This document shows positions 24,410 through 36,561 of a stretch of 64,000 nt of DNA, in pieces. The first letter of the stretch is position 1, and each line of letters begins with the position of its first letter. Where the stretch lies: assembly GCF_902753875.1 (NCBI RefSeq), contig NZ_CADDTS010000007.1, positions 62,001 to 126,000 on the forward strand, read 5' to 3'. A program made the position numbers and the translations under genes. This stretch comes from Acinetobacter bouvetii. GTDB taxonomy: Bacteria > Pseudomonadota > Gammaproteobacteria > Pseudomonadales > Moraxellaceae. The notes beneath the pieces are model-generated. The model was not told where the DNA came from. It saw nothing but the letters and a program-made list of their open reading frames with translations, and did no database searches.

Positions 24410-24571
24410 CTACACCTGTTTGATGCAGCGATGTGGGAGTTCAACTTGTTTGCCTACATTTAGTCCGAATGCATTTTTGAAATGTTTTGTCTGACCATGG
24501 TGTTTTATAAAAAGATTATTGGGTAAATGCATTTGTGCCAACAAATAAGATGCATTCAGAGCAGATGACAT
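24410..24571 (-). CDS. Possible small protein of 53 residues upstream of macA
   Basis: The frame begins MSSALNASYLLAQMHL and ends ...LPHRCIKQV. Composition is protein-like rather than AT-noise, and the frame stays open a further 24 codons upstream with basic residues, but no alternative start exists there and no ribosome binding site is visible before the ATG. It may be a real small gene, a decayed remnant, or chance. It lies in the same direction as macA, 141 bases upstream of it. Confidence 0.3.
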   Translation of the reverse strand: MSSALNASYLLAQMHLPNNLFIKHHGQTKHFKNAFGLNVGKQVELPHRCIKQV

Positions 24572-24817
24572 CTTAATTGGATGATGTGGTTTTGATTTGA
24601 ATTTTTTTTGAGACTGTACCTTTTTTAGGGTTGGTTTAGTTAATTAAATTTTTTCTGGAAATTAAAAAAATCTTTTTTTTCTATAGATTTAAATAAAAAA
24701 AGTTTGTAACATTAAATCCCATATTTTTTTTATGGGATTAATAAAAATAGTGCTATGTAAATTGATTTTTAAAAATAAATCATGACTTTAATATGAAAAA
24801 TGCAGGAGCTGGGACAG
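24572..24817. other. AT-rich region before the hemerythrin gene
   Basis: Long T and A runs. A perfect 9-bp inverted repeat AATCCCATA/TATGGGATT with a T-only loop lies at about 24714-24739, some 80 bases before the hemerythrin start. A very similar hairpin occurs at 35998-36026. Confidence 0.4.
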
Positions 24818-25267
24818 ATGGAATGGAACGAAAGTTATAATATTGGAATCGAGGTGATTGATAAACAACATCGTCAAATTCTGGATTATATTAATGCGCT
24901 AGAGAAGATTCGGGCGACTGGGGGGCGAGACAAAATCAGAGAGGTTTTAGAAGATTTGATTGATTATACTCAATCACATTTTAGCTTCGAAGAAAATTTA
25001 CTTGAGCAAGTTCACTATCAGTATTTACCTTCACATAGAGGCATACATGAACTGTTCGTTAAGCGGTTGAACGAGTATCGTCAAAAATTTGATCGGGGAG
25101 AATCGGTAGAAAATGATTTATATCGATTACTGTCAAAGTGGCTGATTAATCATATTCAGCATGATGATCAAGATTATGTAGATGCCGTGCGTGATAATAT
25201 GCTGCACTATTTACGTTCACAGGAACAGAAAAAAGGGAAAAGCTGGTTTTCACGGTTTTTCAGCTAA
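24818..25267 (+). CDS. Bacteriohemerythrin
   Basis: A 149-residue four-helix protein binding a non-haem di-iron site. The ligand pattern of hemerythrins is visible: MEWNESYNIGIEVIDKQHRQIL (His18), SHFSFEENLL (His and Glu), the SHRGIHELF pair of His, and NHIQHDDQDY with His and Asp. I placed the start at 24818 because AGGAG lies about nine bases upstream; ATG at 24800 would add six residues containing that binding site. Hemerythrin domains store or sense oxygen; which applies here is not known. It overlaps the end of holA (convergent) by four bases. Confidence 0.9.
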   Translation: MEWNESYNIGIEVIDKQHRQILDYINALEKIRATGGRDKIREVLEDLIDYTQSHFSFEENLLEQVHYQYLPSHRGIHELFVKRLNEYRQKFDRGESVENDLYRLLSKWLINHIQHDDQDYVDAVRDNMLHYLRSQEQKKGKSWFSRFFS

Positions 25268-26262
25268 ACTATAGATGACGTGAATAAGCTTTTACCGCAC
25301 ATGCTTGCAATGGCTTGCATGATTAAATGTTCAGGATTTTCATTGCCCAAACCCTTGATGGAGGCATCAATCCTGAGCAAGATGGCAGGCCAACTGAGGA
25401 AATCGTTTGGATTGAGTCGTCTTAGCGCTTGCTGATATGCACTGACTTTATTTTTCCAGATTCCCAATTGCAAGGCATTTTGAGGCTGTTCAAACAGTTG
25501 CATCAGCAGACGCATTTCTTTGCTGATGCTCCATAGAATTAGGCTCATGGGTTCGCCTGAAGCAGTCAGGTATTGGAAAATTTTCATTGCCTGAGCCAGA
25601 TTTCCGGCAAGCAGGGCATCATTTAAATCATAAGTGGTATAGCGCGATTGGTCTTGCAGACAGGAATACAAATGCTCAATCTGAATGATTTCAACATCGG
25701 CAAAAGTATCACTGACGCGCATTAAACTGTTTTTGGCAGCGAGCAGATTATGCTCATGATGTTGTTCCAGCCAGGCCCATGCATCATTTGCCAGTTTAAT
25801 CCCCAGCTTGTCTGCTTCTATGCTTAAAATACGTTGTCGATCTTGCGGATAATTTGCGGCAAGCGGAACAGTAACGCCGTTTGCATCTATCACCTGAAAG
25901 AAACTGGATTTTAAGCTGCTGCCATCCTGTTTGGGCATAACCACCAGGAGAAGGTTTTGTTCATTATGCTGAATATAGCTTTTGAGCTGCTTAATGCCAT
26001 TTGCATCGGGCTTGATGTTGCCATGCACCTCAATAGCCAGCTGATTGGAAAAAAGCGATAAGCTGTTTAAGGCATTAAATACATTTTTCCAGTCACTGAC
26101 ATTACTAATGTCATAACGCTGACGCTCAATTTCCTGTTTTTGCCAACTTTGACGAAATGCATCCAGTAAATTTTGTTCAAGCAGCGGTTCCTGACCATAC
26201 ATAATCCAAGCGCCGCGAGCTTCATCAACACGTTTAAAAGCTTGGGTATAGTCAAGTTTCAT
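25264..26262 (-). CDS. holA: DNA polymerase III delta subunit
   Basis: The delta subunit opens the beta clamp within the clamp loader. The 332-residue protein starts MKLDYTQAFKRVDEARG and shows the HolA pattern: an RNAseH-like N-terminal domain with AWIMYGQEPLL, then the AAA-like domain (about 140-210) and helical collar. Length is typical. It lies 15 bases after lptE, an arrangement found in many gammaproteobacteria (leuS-lptE-holA). The 3' end overlaps the hemerythrin gene by four bases. Confidence 0.92.
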   Translation of the reverse strand: MKLDYTQAFKRVDEARGAWIMYGQEPLLEQNLLDAFRQSWQKQEIERQRYDISNVSDWKNVFNALNSLSLFSNQLAIEVHGNIKPDANGIKQLKSYIQHNEQNLLLVVMPKQDGSSLKSSFFQVIDANGVTVPLAANYPQDRQRILSIEADKLGIKLANDAWAWLEQHHEHNLLAAKNSLMRVSDTFADVEIIQIEHLYSCLQDQSRYTTYDLNDALLAGNLAQAMKIFQYLTASGEPMSLILWSISKEMRLLMQLFEQPQNALQLGIWKNKVSAYQQALRRLNPNDFLSWPAILLRIDASIKGLGNENPEHLIMQAIASMCGKSLFTSSIV

Positions 26263-26277
26263 AGCTTCCAGTCTATA

Positions 26278-26814
26278 CTAAGGTTGTGTTGTTGATGCGG
26301 CAGGTTGAGTCACAACTTTAGGTAAGCGATTCGATGAAATCTGACGCACAATTTGCTGTGCAACATCATCAACAATCACCTGTTTGAGATACTTTTGTTC
26401 CTGATCATCGGTATTTACGGTTGCAACATCATATTGATAGCTACGTGAAGCAGTAATGGTGCGAGGTTCTGTAACAGGATTCCCTTGCGCATCATCAATC
26501 CGGAAAGTCACGCTTAAACGCAATAAAGTTTCAACCAGTTTACCGTTCAATTCATGACGCTGTGGGGTGTAATCCAATACATGTAACACATAGGCATCTG
26601 GACTATTACTGAGTTGAATGCCAGTTGCACCTAAATAAATTGCCAGTTTTTCATGTAATTCATCAGTATTATCTGGTAATACCAGTTTCATTTTAGAATA
26701 AGCTACTGGCGCGGTCATCGGGCTGGTGCCTTTTAAATGAAAGCCGCAGCCGACTAAGCCTGCACCTAGACCACAAGTTAAAACAATTGCTGCTAAACGT
26801 TTGCCCAAATGCAT
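26278..26814 (-). CDS. lptE: LPS assembly lipoprotein LptE
   Basis: LptE plugs the LptD barrel and helps to insert LPS into the outer membrane. The 178-residue product has a signal peptide with lipobox ending in Cys23 (GAGLVGC), followed by GFHLKG, the hallmark of the family, and the C-terminal repeats expected. Together with holA downstream it follows leuS at a distance of 237 bases that contains a terminator and palindromic repeats, so it may have its own promoter. Confidence 0.93.
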   Translation of the reverse strand: MHLGKRLAAIVLTCGLGAGLVGCGFHLKGTSPMTAPVAYSKMKLVLPDNTDELHEKLAIYLGATGIQLSNSPDAYVLHVLDYTPQRHELNGKLVETLLRLSVTFRIDDAQGNPVTEPRTITASRSYQYDVATVNTDDQEQKYLKQVIVDDVAQQIVRQISSNRLPKVVTQPAASTTQP

Positions 26815-26873
26815 GCGTTGTCCTCTACTGTCCCCAAGGGGAAAATTTGAAATTCTGATTTGGATTGTAAAGT

Positions 26874-26902
26874 CAAAGCCCGTTGATTGACAACGGGCTT
26901 TG
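26874..26902 (-). terminator. 12-bp stem hairpin between leuS and lptE
   Basis: CAAAGCCCGTTG at 26874-26885 pairs perfectly with CAACGGGCTTTG at 26891-26902; the T-rich side lies inside the arm. It could terminate or attenuate transcription from leuS into lptE. Confidence 0.6.
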
Positions 26903-26929
26903 TTTGGGAATTGTGAAATCCTTTTGTGC

Positions 26930-27040
26930 CCCTCATCCTAACCTTCTCCCTATGGGAGAAGGGATTTTCCCTCTCCTTGTAGGAGAGGGCTAGGGAGAGG
27001 TTAATTACCCTCATCCCAACCTTCTCCCAGAGGGAGAAGG
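26930..27040. repeat. Two copies of a palindromic intergenic repeat plus a related hairpin
   Basis: Copy A (26930-26962) and copy B (27008-27040) share CCCTCATCC-n-AACCTTCTCCC followed by a 3-base loop and GGGAGAAGG, a perfect 9-bp hairpin. Between them is CCCTCTCCT-TGT-AGGAGAGGG (26969-26989), another perfect 9-bp hairpin. The copies are 78 bases apart. This is the general shape of REP/BIME-type elements. Confidence 0.75.
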
Positions 27041-27051
27041 AGCTATAAGGA

Positions 27052-29682
<2,631 letters not shown>

Positions 29683-29815
29683 TTAGGAATAACGGTTAAA
29701 AAGTTTAACGCACAGCATAGCGCAAAATGCACTGAAAAGTGAATTTTGCGCTCTGGATAAATCAGAAAATATCGAAGTTTTTGATAAATCCAACTCAGTG
29801 AAATTGACTTTATAT

Positions 29816-30154
29816 CTAAAGTTTTTGTTGAGTGGCTGAAGTGGAAGGTTTGCCTTGATTATTTTGATTCGGAACTGCAGTGGCTTTGTCACCGGTTAGG
29901 CTCGTTGTATTTTGAGCTGGTTGTTCTTTTACGCTATTGTTTTCATGGGTCATGTTGCTAGATGAGTGACTAGCACCATAAGTCTCTACTTTCCCTTTCT
30001 TTTTTGCAGATTTTGGTGGAGGAGTGGTGCTGTAGTGCGTAGAACCTTTAGCATCGACCCATTTATAGTATTCTTTAGCAAAACTTGTGGTTGAACTTAA
30101 ACTCAACATCAGACTTGCAGTCATAAATCCAATTTTAATAAAAGATGATGCCAT
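29816..30154 (-). CDS. Exported DUF4124-domain protein
   Basis: A 112-residue protein with a signal peptide of about 26 residues ending in SSTTSFAKE, then a DUF4124 domain EYYKWVDAKGSTHYSTTPPP (about 27-46), a short beta motif found in small exported proteins of proteobacteria. The C-terminal half is low complexity, rich in Ser, Thr, Asn and Gln with no further domain. The role of DUF4124 is unknown. It stands alone between leuS and the ilv leader region. Confidence 0.8.
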   Translation of the reverse strand: MASSFIKIGFMTASLMLSLSSTTSFAKEYYKWVDAKGSTHYSTTPPPKSAKKKGKVETYGASHSSSNMTHENNSVKEQPAQNTTSLTGDKATAVPNQNNQGKPSTSATQQKL

Positions 30155-30712
30155 GATAGATACGTCCTATAGTCATGATCAAAGATGTAATAGCAGATAA
30201 AAATTAACATCCTATTTTCGGGTTATTTTATAGAATATTGATAGATTTACAGAAAAAATAGATGAGCTGTTACAAAATGTAGATAAGAGGATTGTTTTGG
30301 GCTACATCACTTAAATCTGTACCTCTATTTGTTCATGCAGAAAATAGTTTTGCTCGAAGATATTTCAGATTGATGTATAAAAGATAAATTTGATGGCTGG
30401 AGAGATAAACGTTCTTTATTAATAAAAAACAGATTTGCATAAGGAAAAAAATTATTCATTTTTTTTATGAATGGAATATTTATTTTTCATGAAAATAATT
30501 TGTAATAAATTGAAATAAAAAAGCTTTTTATTTATTTGAGTATTCTTTTTTAACAATGAAATAAAAAACAGCTAAATAAAAAGTCGGCAATTCAAAAATA
30601 ATCCATAAAAAGCCAGTTTTTAAACTTGACTTTAATACACGAAACTACAAAAATGCTGCTTTAGTTTTATATGTCTTAGATCGATCACCCTTCGAATAAG
30701 TACATTTTAGCA
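30155..30712. other. AT-rich region upstream of the ilvI leader
   Basis: This 560-base stretch has no gene-like ORF. It contains long A/T tracts and near-repeats of TTATTAATAAA type, and a possible promoter (TTGACT near 30629) about 85 bases before the leader ORF. An AT-rich upstream region would suit control by Lrp-type proteins, as known for E. coli ilvIH, but no Lrp site can be claimed. Confidence 0.35.
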
Positions 30713-30781
30713 ATGGACTTCTTCTCTAGCCGAGAAGCTGAACAAAGCCAACAAAATATGTTTATCCCAACATGTTTTTGA
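30713..30781 (+). CDS. Possible 22-residue leader peptide of ilvI
   Basis: MDFFSSREAEQSQQNMFIPTCF is encoded just before the attenuator-like hairpin and its stop TGA is also the first three bases of the hairpin's left arm (30779-30781). The peptide is not rich in Ile, Leu or Val, so it does not look like the classical ilv attenuators. No strong ribosome binding site is seen. Conservation would be needed to support it. Confidence 0.3.
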   Translation: MDFFSSREAEQSQQNMFIPTCF

Positions 30782-30820
30782 CCTCATATTGCTCAAACGG
30801 CAACCGGGTCAGATTTTTTT
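30779..30820 (+). terminator. Attenuator-like terminator in the ilvI leader
   Basis: TGACC (30779-30783) pairs with GGTCA (30807-30811), and TTGC with GCAA inside it, followed by a run of seven T. It lies about 115 bases before the ilvI start. Confidence 0.6.
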
Positions 30821-30846
30821 CTTATTGCTATGAAAACTATGAAATT

Positions 30847-30907
30847 TGTGTGCTATAACAGAGCACACAGTGAATGAATGAATCACCACAAATGCCCTCC
30901 ATTTGTG
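30847..30907 (+). promoter_or_regulatory. Two further hairpins in the ilvI leader
   Basis: TGTGTGCT/AGCACACA (30847-30854 with 30862-30869) and CACAAATG/CATTTGTG (30887-30894 with 30900-30907) are both perfect 8-bp stems placed between the terminator and the ilvI ribosome binding region. They make the leader a multi-hairpin structure. Confidence 0.5.
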
Positions 30908-30934
30908 CGTGAAAAAAGATTAGGGTGAATCACG

Positions 30935-32662
30935 TTGGAACTTTTATCTGGTGGTGAAATGCTCGTTCGCGCATTGGCGGACGAAGGCGTTGAACATGTT
31001 TTTGGATACCCAGGCGGCGCAGTATTACATATTTACGATGCGCTCTTTCAACAAGACAAAATCAATCATTACCTCGTACGTCATGAACAAGCTGCCGGTC
31101 ATATGGCAGATGCATATTCGCGCGTAACAGGTAAGACGGGTGTGGTACTCGTCACATCTGGTCCGGGTGCGACCAATACCGTAACACCAATTGCAACAGC
31201 TTATATGGACTCAATCCCAATGGTGATTTTGTCTGGTCAGGTTGCAAGCCATCTCATCGGTGAGGATGCGTTCCAAGAAACCGATATGGTCGGTATTTCT
31301 CGTCCAATCGTAAAGCACAGTTTCCAAGTGCGTCATGCCAGCGAAATTCCTGCGATCATTAAAAAAGCATTTTATATTGCCTCTTCTGGTCGTCCAGGTC
31401 CTGTAGTTATTGATATTCCTAAAGATGCGACCAATCCTGCAGAAAAATTCGCTTATGAATATCCTGAAAAAGTGAAGATGCGTTCGTATCAGCCGCCACA
31501 TCGTGGTCACTCAGGTCAAATTCGTAAAGCGATTGATGAACTGATCACGGCTAAACGTCCGGTGATTTACTCTGGTGGTGGTGTAATACAAGGTAATGCA
31601 TCAGCTTTATTGACTGAACTGGCACATTTGTTGGGCTATCCTGTAACAAATACCTTGATGGGCTTAGGTGCTTTCCCGGGCAACGATCCTCAATTTTTGG
31701 GTATGCTCGGGATGCACGGTACTTATGAAGCCAACATGAGCATGCATAATGCAGACTTGATCCTGTGTGTAGGTGCACGTTTTGATGACCGTGTGACCAA
31801 TAATCCGGCGAAGTTCTGTCCAAATGCCAAGGTTATTCATATTGATATTGACCCGGCAACCATTTCTAAAACCATCATGGCACACATTCCAATTGTGGGT
31901 GCGGTAGAGCCTGTACTTCAAGAGATGTTGGTTCAATTGAAACAAATGAATGTTTCGAAACCAAATTCTGACGATATTGCAGCATGGTGGAAGCAAATTA
32001 ATGAGTGGCGTACAGCGCACGGCTTAAAAGTTGTAGCACCAACTGATGGCACAATGAAGCCACAGCAAGTTGTTGCAGCTTTAGATAAAATCACCAATAG
32101 TCAGGCGATTATTACTTCTGATGTTGGTCAGCACCAGATGTTTGGCGCGTTGTATTACAAATACACTCGTCCACGTCAATGGATCAACTCTGGCGGTCTG
32201 GGTACTATGGGTGTGGGCTTGCCTTATGCCATGGCAGCGAAATTGGCATTCCCGGATCAGCAAGTGGTCTGTATCACTGGTGAAGCATCGATTCAGATGT
32301 GTATCCAAGAACTTTCTACATGTAAGCAATATGGCTTAAATGTGAAAATTCTCTGCTTGAATAACCGTGCCTTGGGTATGGTGAAACAGTGGCAGGATAT
32401 GAACTACGAAGGTCGTCACTCCAGCTCTTATGTTGAATCATTGCCAGATTTTGCCAAGTTGATGGAAGCTTACGGTCATGTCGGTATTCAGATTGATCAT
32501 GCTGATGAACTTGAATCCAAGCTTGAAGAAGCTATGGCAATTAACGATAAATGCGTATTTATTAACGTTATGGTTGACCGTGCCGAGCATGTTTATCCAA
32601 TGCTGGTAGCTGGCCAATCGATGCAAGATATGTGGTTAGGAAAAGGGGAGCGCACTCAATGA
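30935..32662 (+). CDS. ilvI: Acetolactate synthase large subunit
   Basis: IlvI condenses pyruvate with pyruvate or 2-ketobutyrate using thiamine diphosphate, the first common step of branched-chain amino acid synthesis. The 575-residue protein starts [29 protein letters not shown], has Glu51 of the ThDP activation site in [15 protein letters not shown], and the thiamine diphosphate motif around residues 445-480 ([24 protein letters not shown] region). The start codon is TTG at 30935. Stop overlaps the ilvH start by four bases (ATGA). Confidence 0.95.
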   Translation: MELLSGGEMLVRALADEGVEHVFGYPGGAVLHIYDALFQQDKINHYLVRHEQAAGHMADAYSRVTGKTGVVLVTSGPGATNTVTPIATAYMDSIPMVILSGQVASHLIGEDAFQETDMVGISRPIVKHSFQVRHASEIPAIIKKAFYIASSGRPGPVVIDIPKDATNPAEKFAYEYPEKVKMRSYQPPHRGHSGQIRKAIDELITAKRPVIYSGGGVIQGNASALLTELAHLLGYPVTNTLMGLGAFPGNDPQFLGMLGMHGTYEANMSMHNADLILCVGARFDDRVTNNPAKFCPNAKVIHIDIDPATISKTIMAHIPIVGAVEPVLQEMLVQLKQMNVSKPNSDDIAAWWKQINEWRTAHGLKVVAPTDGTMKPQQVVAALDKITNSQAIITSDVGQHQMFGALYYKYTRPRQWINSGGLGTMGVGLPYAMAAKLAFPDQQVVCITGEASIQMCIQELSTCKQYGLNVKILCLNNRALGMVKQWQDMNYEGRHSSSYVESLPDFAKLMEAYGHVGIQIDHADELESKLEEAMAINDKCVFINVMVDRAEHVYPMLVAGQSMQDMWLGKGERTQ

Positions 32663-33150
32663 GACATATCATTTCTGTTCTCGTAGAAAACGAAGCGGGC
32701 GCGCTTTCTCGTTTGGTAGGTTTATTCTCTCAACGTAATTATAACATTGAGACTTTGAACGTTGCGCCAACTGAAGATCCAACCATGTCACGTTTAACTT
32801 TAACCACTTATGGTGATGATCATAAAATTGAACAAATCACCAAACAGCTCAATAAACTGGTTGAAGTGGTGAAAGTGGTTGATTTGTCAGAAGGTGCGCA
32901 CATCGAACGTGAATTGATGCTAATTAAGGTGAAATCACTGGGATCAGCACGTGCCGAAATCAAGCGTACTGCCGACATTTTCCGTGCACAAATTGTAGAT
33001 GTAACACCAACGACTTATACCATCCAGATTGCCGGTACCACTGAAAAGCTCGACGGTTTTATCGATGCGTTGGCAGAAAATACGATTCTTGAAGTCGTAC
33101 GTTCAGGTGTATCTGGTATCGCACGTGGCGAAAAAGTTTTAACAATTTAA
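32659..33150 (+). CDS. ilvH: Acetolactate synthase small subunit
   Basis: A 163-residue regulatory subunit. The N-terminal ACT domain ([21 protein letters not shown], about residues 3-24) binds valine and gives feedback inhibition; the C-terminal domain binds the large subunit. The start at 32659 overlaps the ilvI stop. The frame is open upstream to 32632, but the shorter form matches the family. Confidence 0.96.
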   Translation: MRHIISVLVENEAGALSRLVGLFSQRNYNIETLNVAPTEDPTMSRLTLTTYGDDHKIEQITKQLNKLVEVVKVVDLSEGAHIERELMLIKVKSLGSARAEIKRTADIFRAQIVDVTPTTYTIQIAGTTEKLDGFIDALAENTILEVVRSGVSGIARGEKVLTI

Positions 33151-33170
33151 TTTTTTAATACCTCATTCAT

Positions 33171-33193
33171 CCTCTCCTGTATTTATGGAGAGG
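33171..33193 (+). repeat. Hairpin between ilvH and ilvC
   Basis: CCTCTCC and GGAGAGG form a 7-bp stem with a 9-base loop. The surrounding text resembles the intergenic repeat at 26930-27040. It could separate ilvIH from ilvC expression. Confidence 0.4.
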
Positions 33194-33236
33194 AGCTTAA
33201 TCTAAAAATTAAGCGAAACGGACACAAAGCATTTAA

Positions 33237-34265
<1,029 letters not shown>

Positions 34266-34283
34266 GGTCGCGTTACGTGCCTT

Positions 34284-34318
34284 AAAAAATGGGAAAGCAG
34301 TGCTTTCCCATTTTTTTT
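34284..34318 (+). terminator. First terminator after ilvC
   Basis: AAAAAATGGGAAAGCA, one base, TGCTTTCCCATTTTTT. A strong intrinsic terminator 19 bases after the stop codon. Confidence 0.9.
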
Positions 34319-34487
34319 CGTACCTTGGATTCAAGCAAAAAAAATTGTAGATAAAGAAAAGAACTCAGGTTTCGTGCCTCAAATAGATGAAAGCAGTACT
34401 TTCATCTATTCTCGTACCTTGGATTCATGCAAACAAAATCGTTGATAAAAAGAAAAACTAATTTCTCGAATCTATTGATTTGATGCT

Positions 34488-34517
34488 AAAACCCACTCAG
34501 TTTTGAGTGGGTTTTTT
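34488..34517 (+). terminator. Third-copy terminator after ilvC
   Basis: AAAACCCACTCA, GT, TTTGAGTGGGTTTTTT forms a strong stem with a T tract. It follows repeat copy 3. Confidence 0.85.
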
Positions 34518-34934
34518 AATTATGTATAGGTAACTTGAGCGTTGCTCAAACCAGTTCTTTAAACCCTTTCATACCTTGAACTTAAGTAAACAGGGTTGTT
34601 GATAGGGAGGAGAGCAGATTTTTAGAATCATTTATTGGAGTGCTAAAAGTCCACTTAGATTGGTAAGAGTTTTTTATGGTAGGAGAATGTAGCTCTGCCT
34701 TGTACTCGTTTAGATATTAAATTCAAGTGAAGAAGATTATAGGGAGAAAAGAACAAATTTTGATACTATAAGAATTTTGCAAAAGCGGGGCATTATTTCA
34801 AGCATTGCTACTTTGTATGAAGATCACTCTATTACCAATTCGCAACAAAACACAGTGCTTGGATGTAGATTAGATGTAATTTTAATTGTGATACAGTAGA
34901 CATAATTTATTTTATTGTTGAGCGTGCTTGTACA

Positions 34935-35762
34935 ATGAATACTCGAACTTTTATCTGTCTGGCGGCCTTGTTCTTTCCTGGTTTAAGCTTTGCAGAAGCC
35001 GTTCCGGGCACGAATAATAATAACTTAAAGCCTTTTACCAATGTGCGTGTTTCCATGCAGCGTATGCTCCGTTCAGTAGAGGGGCGATACTTTCTGGATT
35101 TATATGCAGGTATCTGGAATCCTCATGGTACTCTTTATGATCTCGTTGATCAGAAAGCTATCGCATTTAAAGGATTGCAGAAGGGGGATCAAATAGATCT
35201 CAAGTCTGTCAGTATCAATGGCGATGAAAAGTCATCAGAGCAATATCAATTAAATGGTCAGTTAAATGCAAATTCAGGTGAATTGGTATCAGCTTTCAGG
35301 TCAGTTAATTATCCTGTAAATTTTCCGATTCAATTTGAACCTGCATTTAAAGCAAAAGAAAAGCCATTATTTGTCTTTAATTTTTATGGTCTGGAGGGTA
35401 ATCAGCAACCTTATGGAAAAGCCATTAAAAAAGTGGACGTATTAAATAAAACAAATAATCAAGTGGTGCAAAGTTTGACCGGATTTACGGCCTATCCTAA
35501 AAGTATTGGTTATATGGATATTAACTTTGACGGATACTATGATGTGGTCTTGTCAGATACTTCAAATGATCGAAAAGTGGAAGATAAGCGCTTCATCTAT
35601 TGGATGTATAACCCTAAAACTAATCAATTTCAACGCTCACCCCAATTAGAAAATATTGTTGGATTTCCAGCTATTCATGGAGAAAAGCAGCAAATTGATT
35701 TCGGTAATGGTAATGTTTATCAAGTTGAAAATGGGCTGCTTAATCAGGTGATAAATAATTAA
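34935..35762 (+). CDS. Exported hypothetical protein, XAC2610-like
   Basis: A 275-residue protein with a signal peptide of about 20 residues (ALFFPGLSFAEAVPG). The mature part is rich in beta-strand-like sequence, with the motif IGYMDINFDGYYDVVLSD (about 195-212), a calcium-binding-like DxNxDGxxD loop as in XAC2610 and FG-GAP/VCBS proteins. No catalytic residues are evident. It probably sits in the periplasm or outside the cell. It precedes the pilus operon by 790 bases and a terminator-like hairpin separates them, so a functional link to pili is not established. Confidence 0.55.
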   Translation: MNTRTFICLAALFFPGLSFAEAVPGTNNNNLKPFTNVRVSMQRMLRSVEGRYFLDLYAGIWNPHGTLYDLVDQKAIAFKGLQKGDQIDLKSVSINGDEKSSEQYQLNGQLNANSGELVSAFRSVNYPVNFPIQFEPAFKAKEKPLFVFNFYGLEGNQQPYGKAIKKVDVLNKTNNQVVQSLTGFTAYPKSIGYMDINFDGYYDVVLSDTSNDRKVEDKRFIYWMYNPKTNQFQRSPQLENIVGFPAIHGEKQQIDFGNGNVYQVENGLLNQVINN

Positions 35763-36561
35763 AAACATATTTAATTAAGGTTTTTAATTATATTTAAATT
35801 TTTTATATCATATTGAATGATATTTTTTTTGAGTGAATATTTATATTAATTATAATGTTTTATAATATTAATTATTTTATGGAAAAGGTAATAGGTTGAA
35901 ATTACATACATAACTATGTTGATTACAAGATTTTTACATTTTTGGTAATATTTAAATAGAAAAGCACAATCAAAGTAACAGTGATATTTTAAATAAAAAA
36001 TCCCATATAGGTTTTTATATGGGATTCTTTTTATAATTATTTGCTTTGAATTGATTTTTTAGTTCTAAATTGTGCTATTCGGTAATTTAGAAATGTGATG
36101 TTGTTTGAAAACTAAATTTAAATTAAGGATGAAATCACTTATTTATTAAATTATATGCAATAATTTACAAACTTTTTGTAAATTAGGTAATGTTCTTTAG
36201 TGGTTGTGTAATGTATATATTTTACTTAAAAAACATTTAAAATTAATTATTTATTTTTTTCTTAATGGTGCTTTGGCAGGGTTTTATATGTTTATGTGAG
36301 ACATAAATAGAAACAAATTTAAATTGTATCATTTTATGTTTTAAGAAAATACTTATAAAACAATACGCTGTATGTATTTTTTAGGAAAATTAGTTCGTTA
36401 TAAAATATATTGTGAATAATAACATTTTTGCCAGTTTTTTACTTAATGATAATAAGATAAGTCAACGGTTACGTAACCTTACTCATAATTAAAAGAGTTA
36501 CAAACGTAATTGTTAAAAAAACAAAAAATATATTCTTTTAAAAAAAGAAATGGAGAAAATC
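35763..36561. other. Very AT-rich region upstream of the pilus operon
   Basis: Almost 800 bases with no gene-like ORF. A hairpin AATCCCATATA/TATATGGGATT at 35998-36026 followed by T-rich sequence could terminate the gene at 34935 or a small RNA. At 36444-36462 TGATAAT matches one half of a Fur site. At 36467-36478 GGTTACGTAACC is a perfect 12-bp palindrome, 84 bases before the pilin start. Confidence 0.4.
36467..36478. promoter_or_regulatory. Perfect palindrome, candidate operator of pilus operon
   Basis: GGTTACGTAACC is self-complementary and placed where an operator would be, within 100 bases of the pilin gene. No known regulator is assigned. Confidence 0.4.

Noticed and set aside
26793-27014. 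A 73-codon minus-strand frame between leuS and lptE
   Set aside because: It runs through palindromic repeats and a terminator, so its sequence is a product of the repeats and does not look like a gene.
32632-32658. An upstream in-frame start for ilvH
   Set aside because: It lies inside ilvI and would add nine residues not in the family. The ATGA overlap start at 32659 is typical.
36444-36462. A full Fur box before the pilin gene
   Set aside because: Only the TGATAAT half matches. The overall match is 11 of 19, so I do not claim a Fur site.
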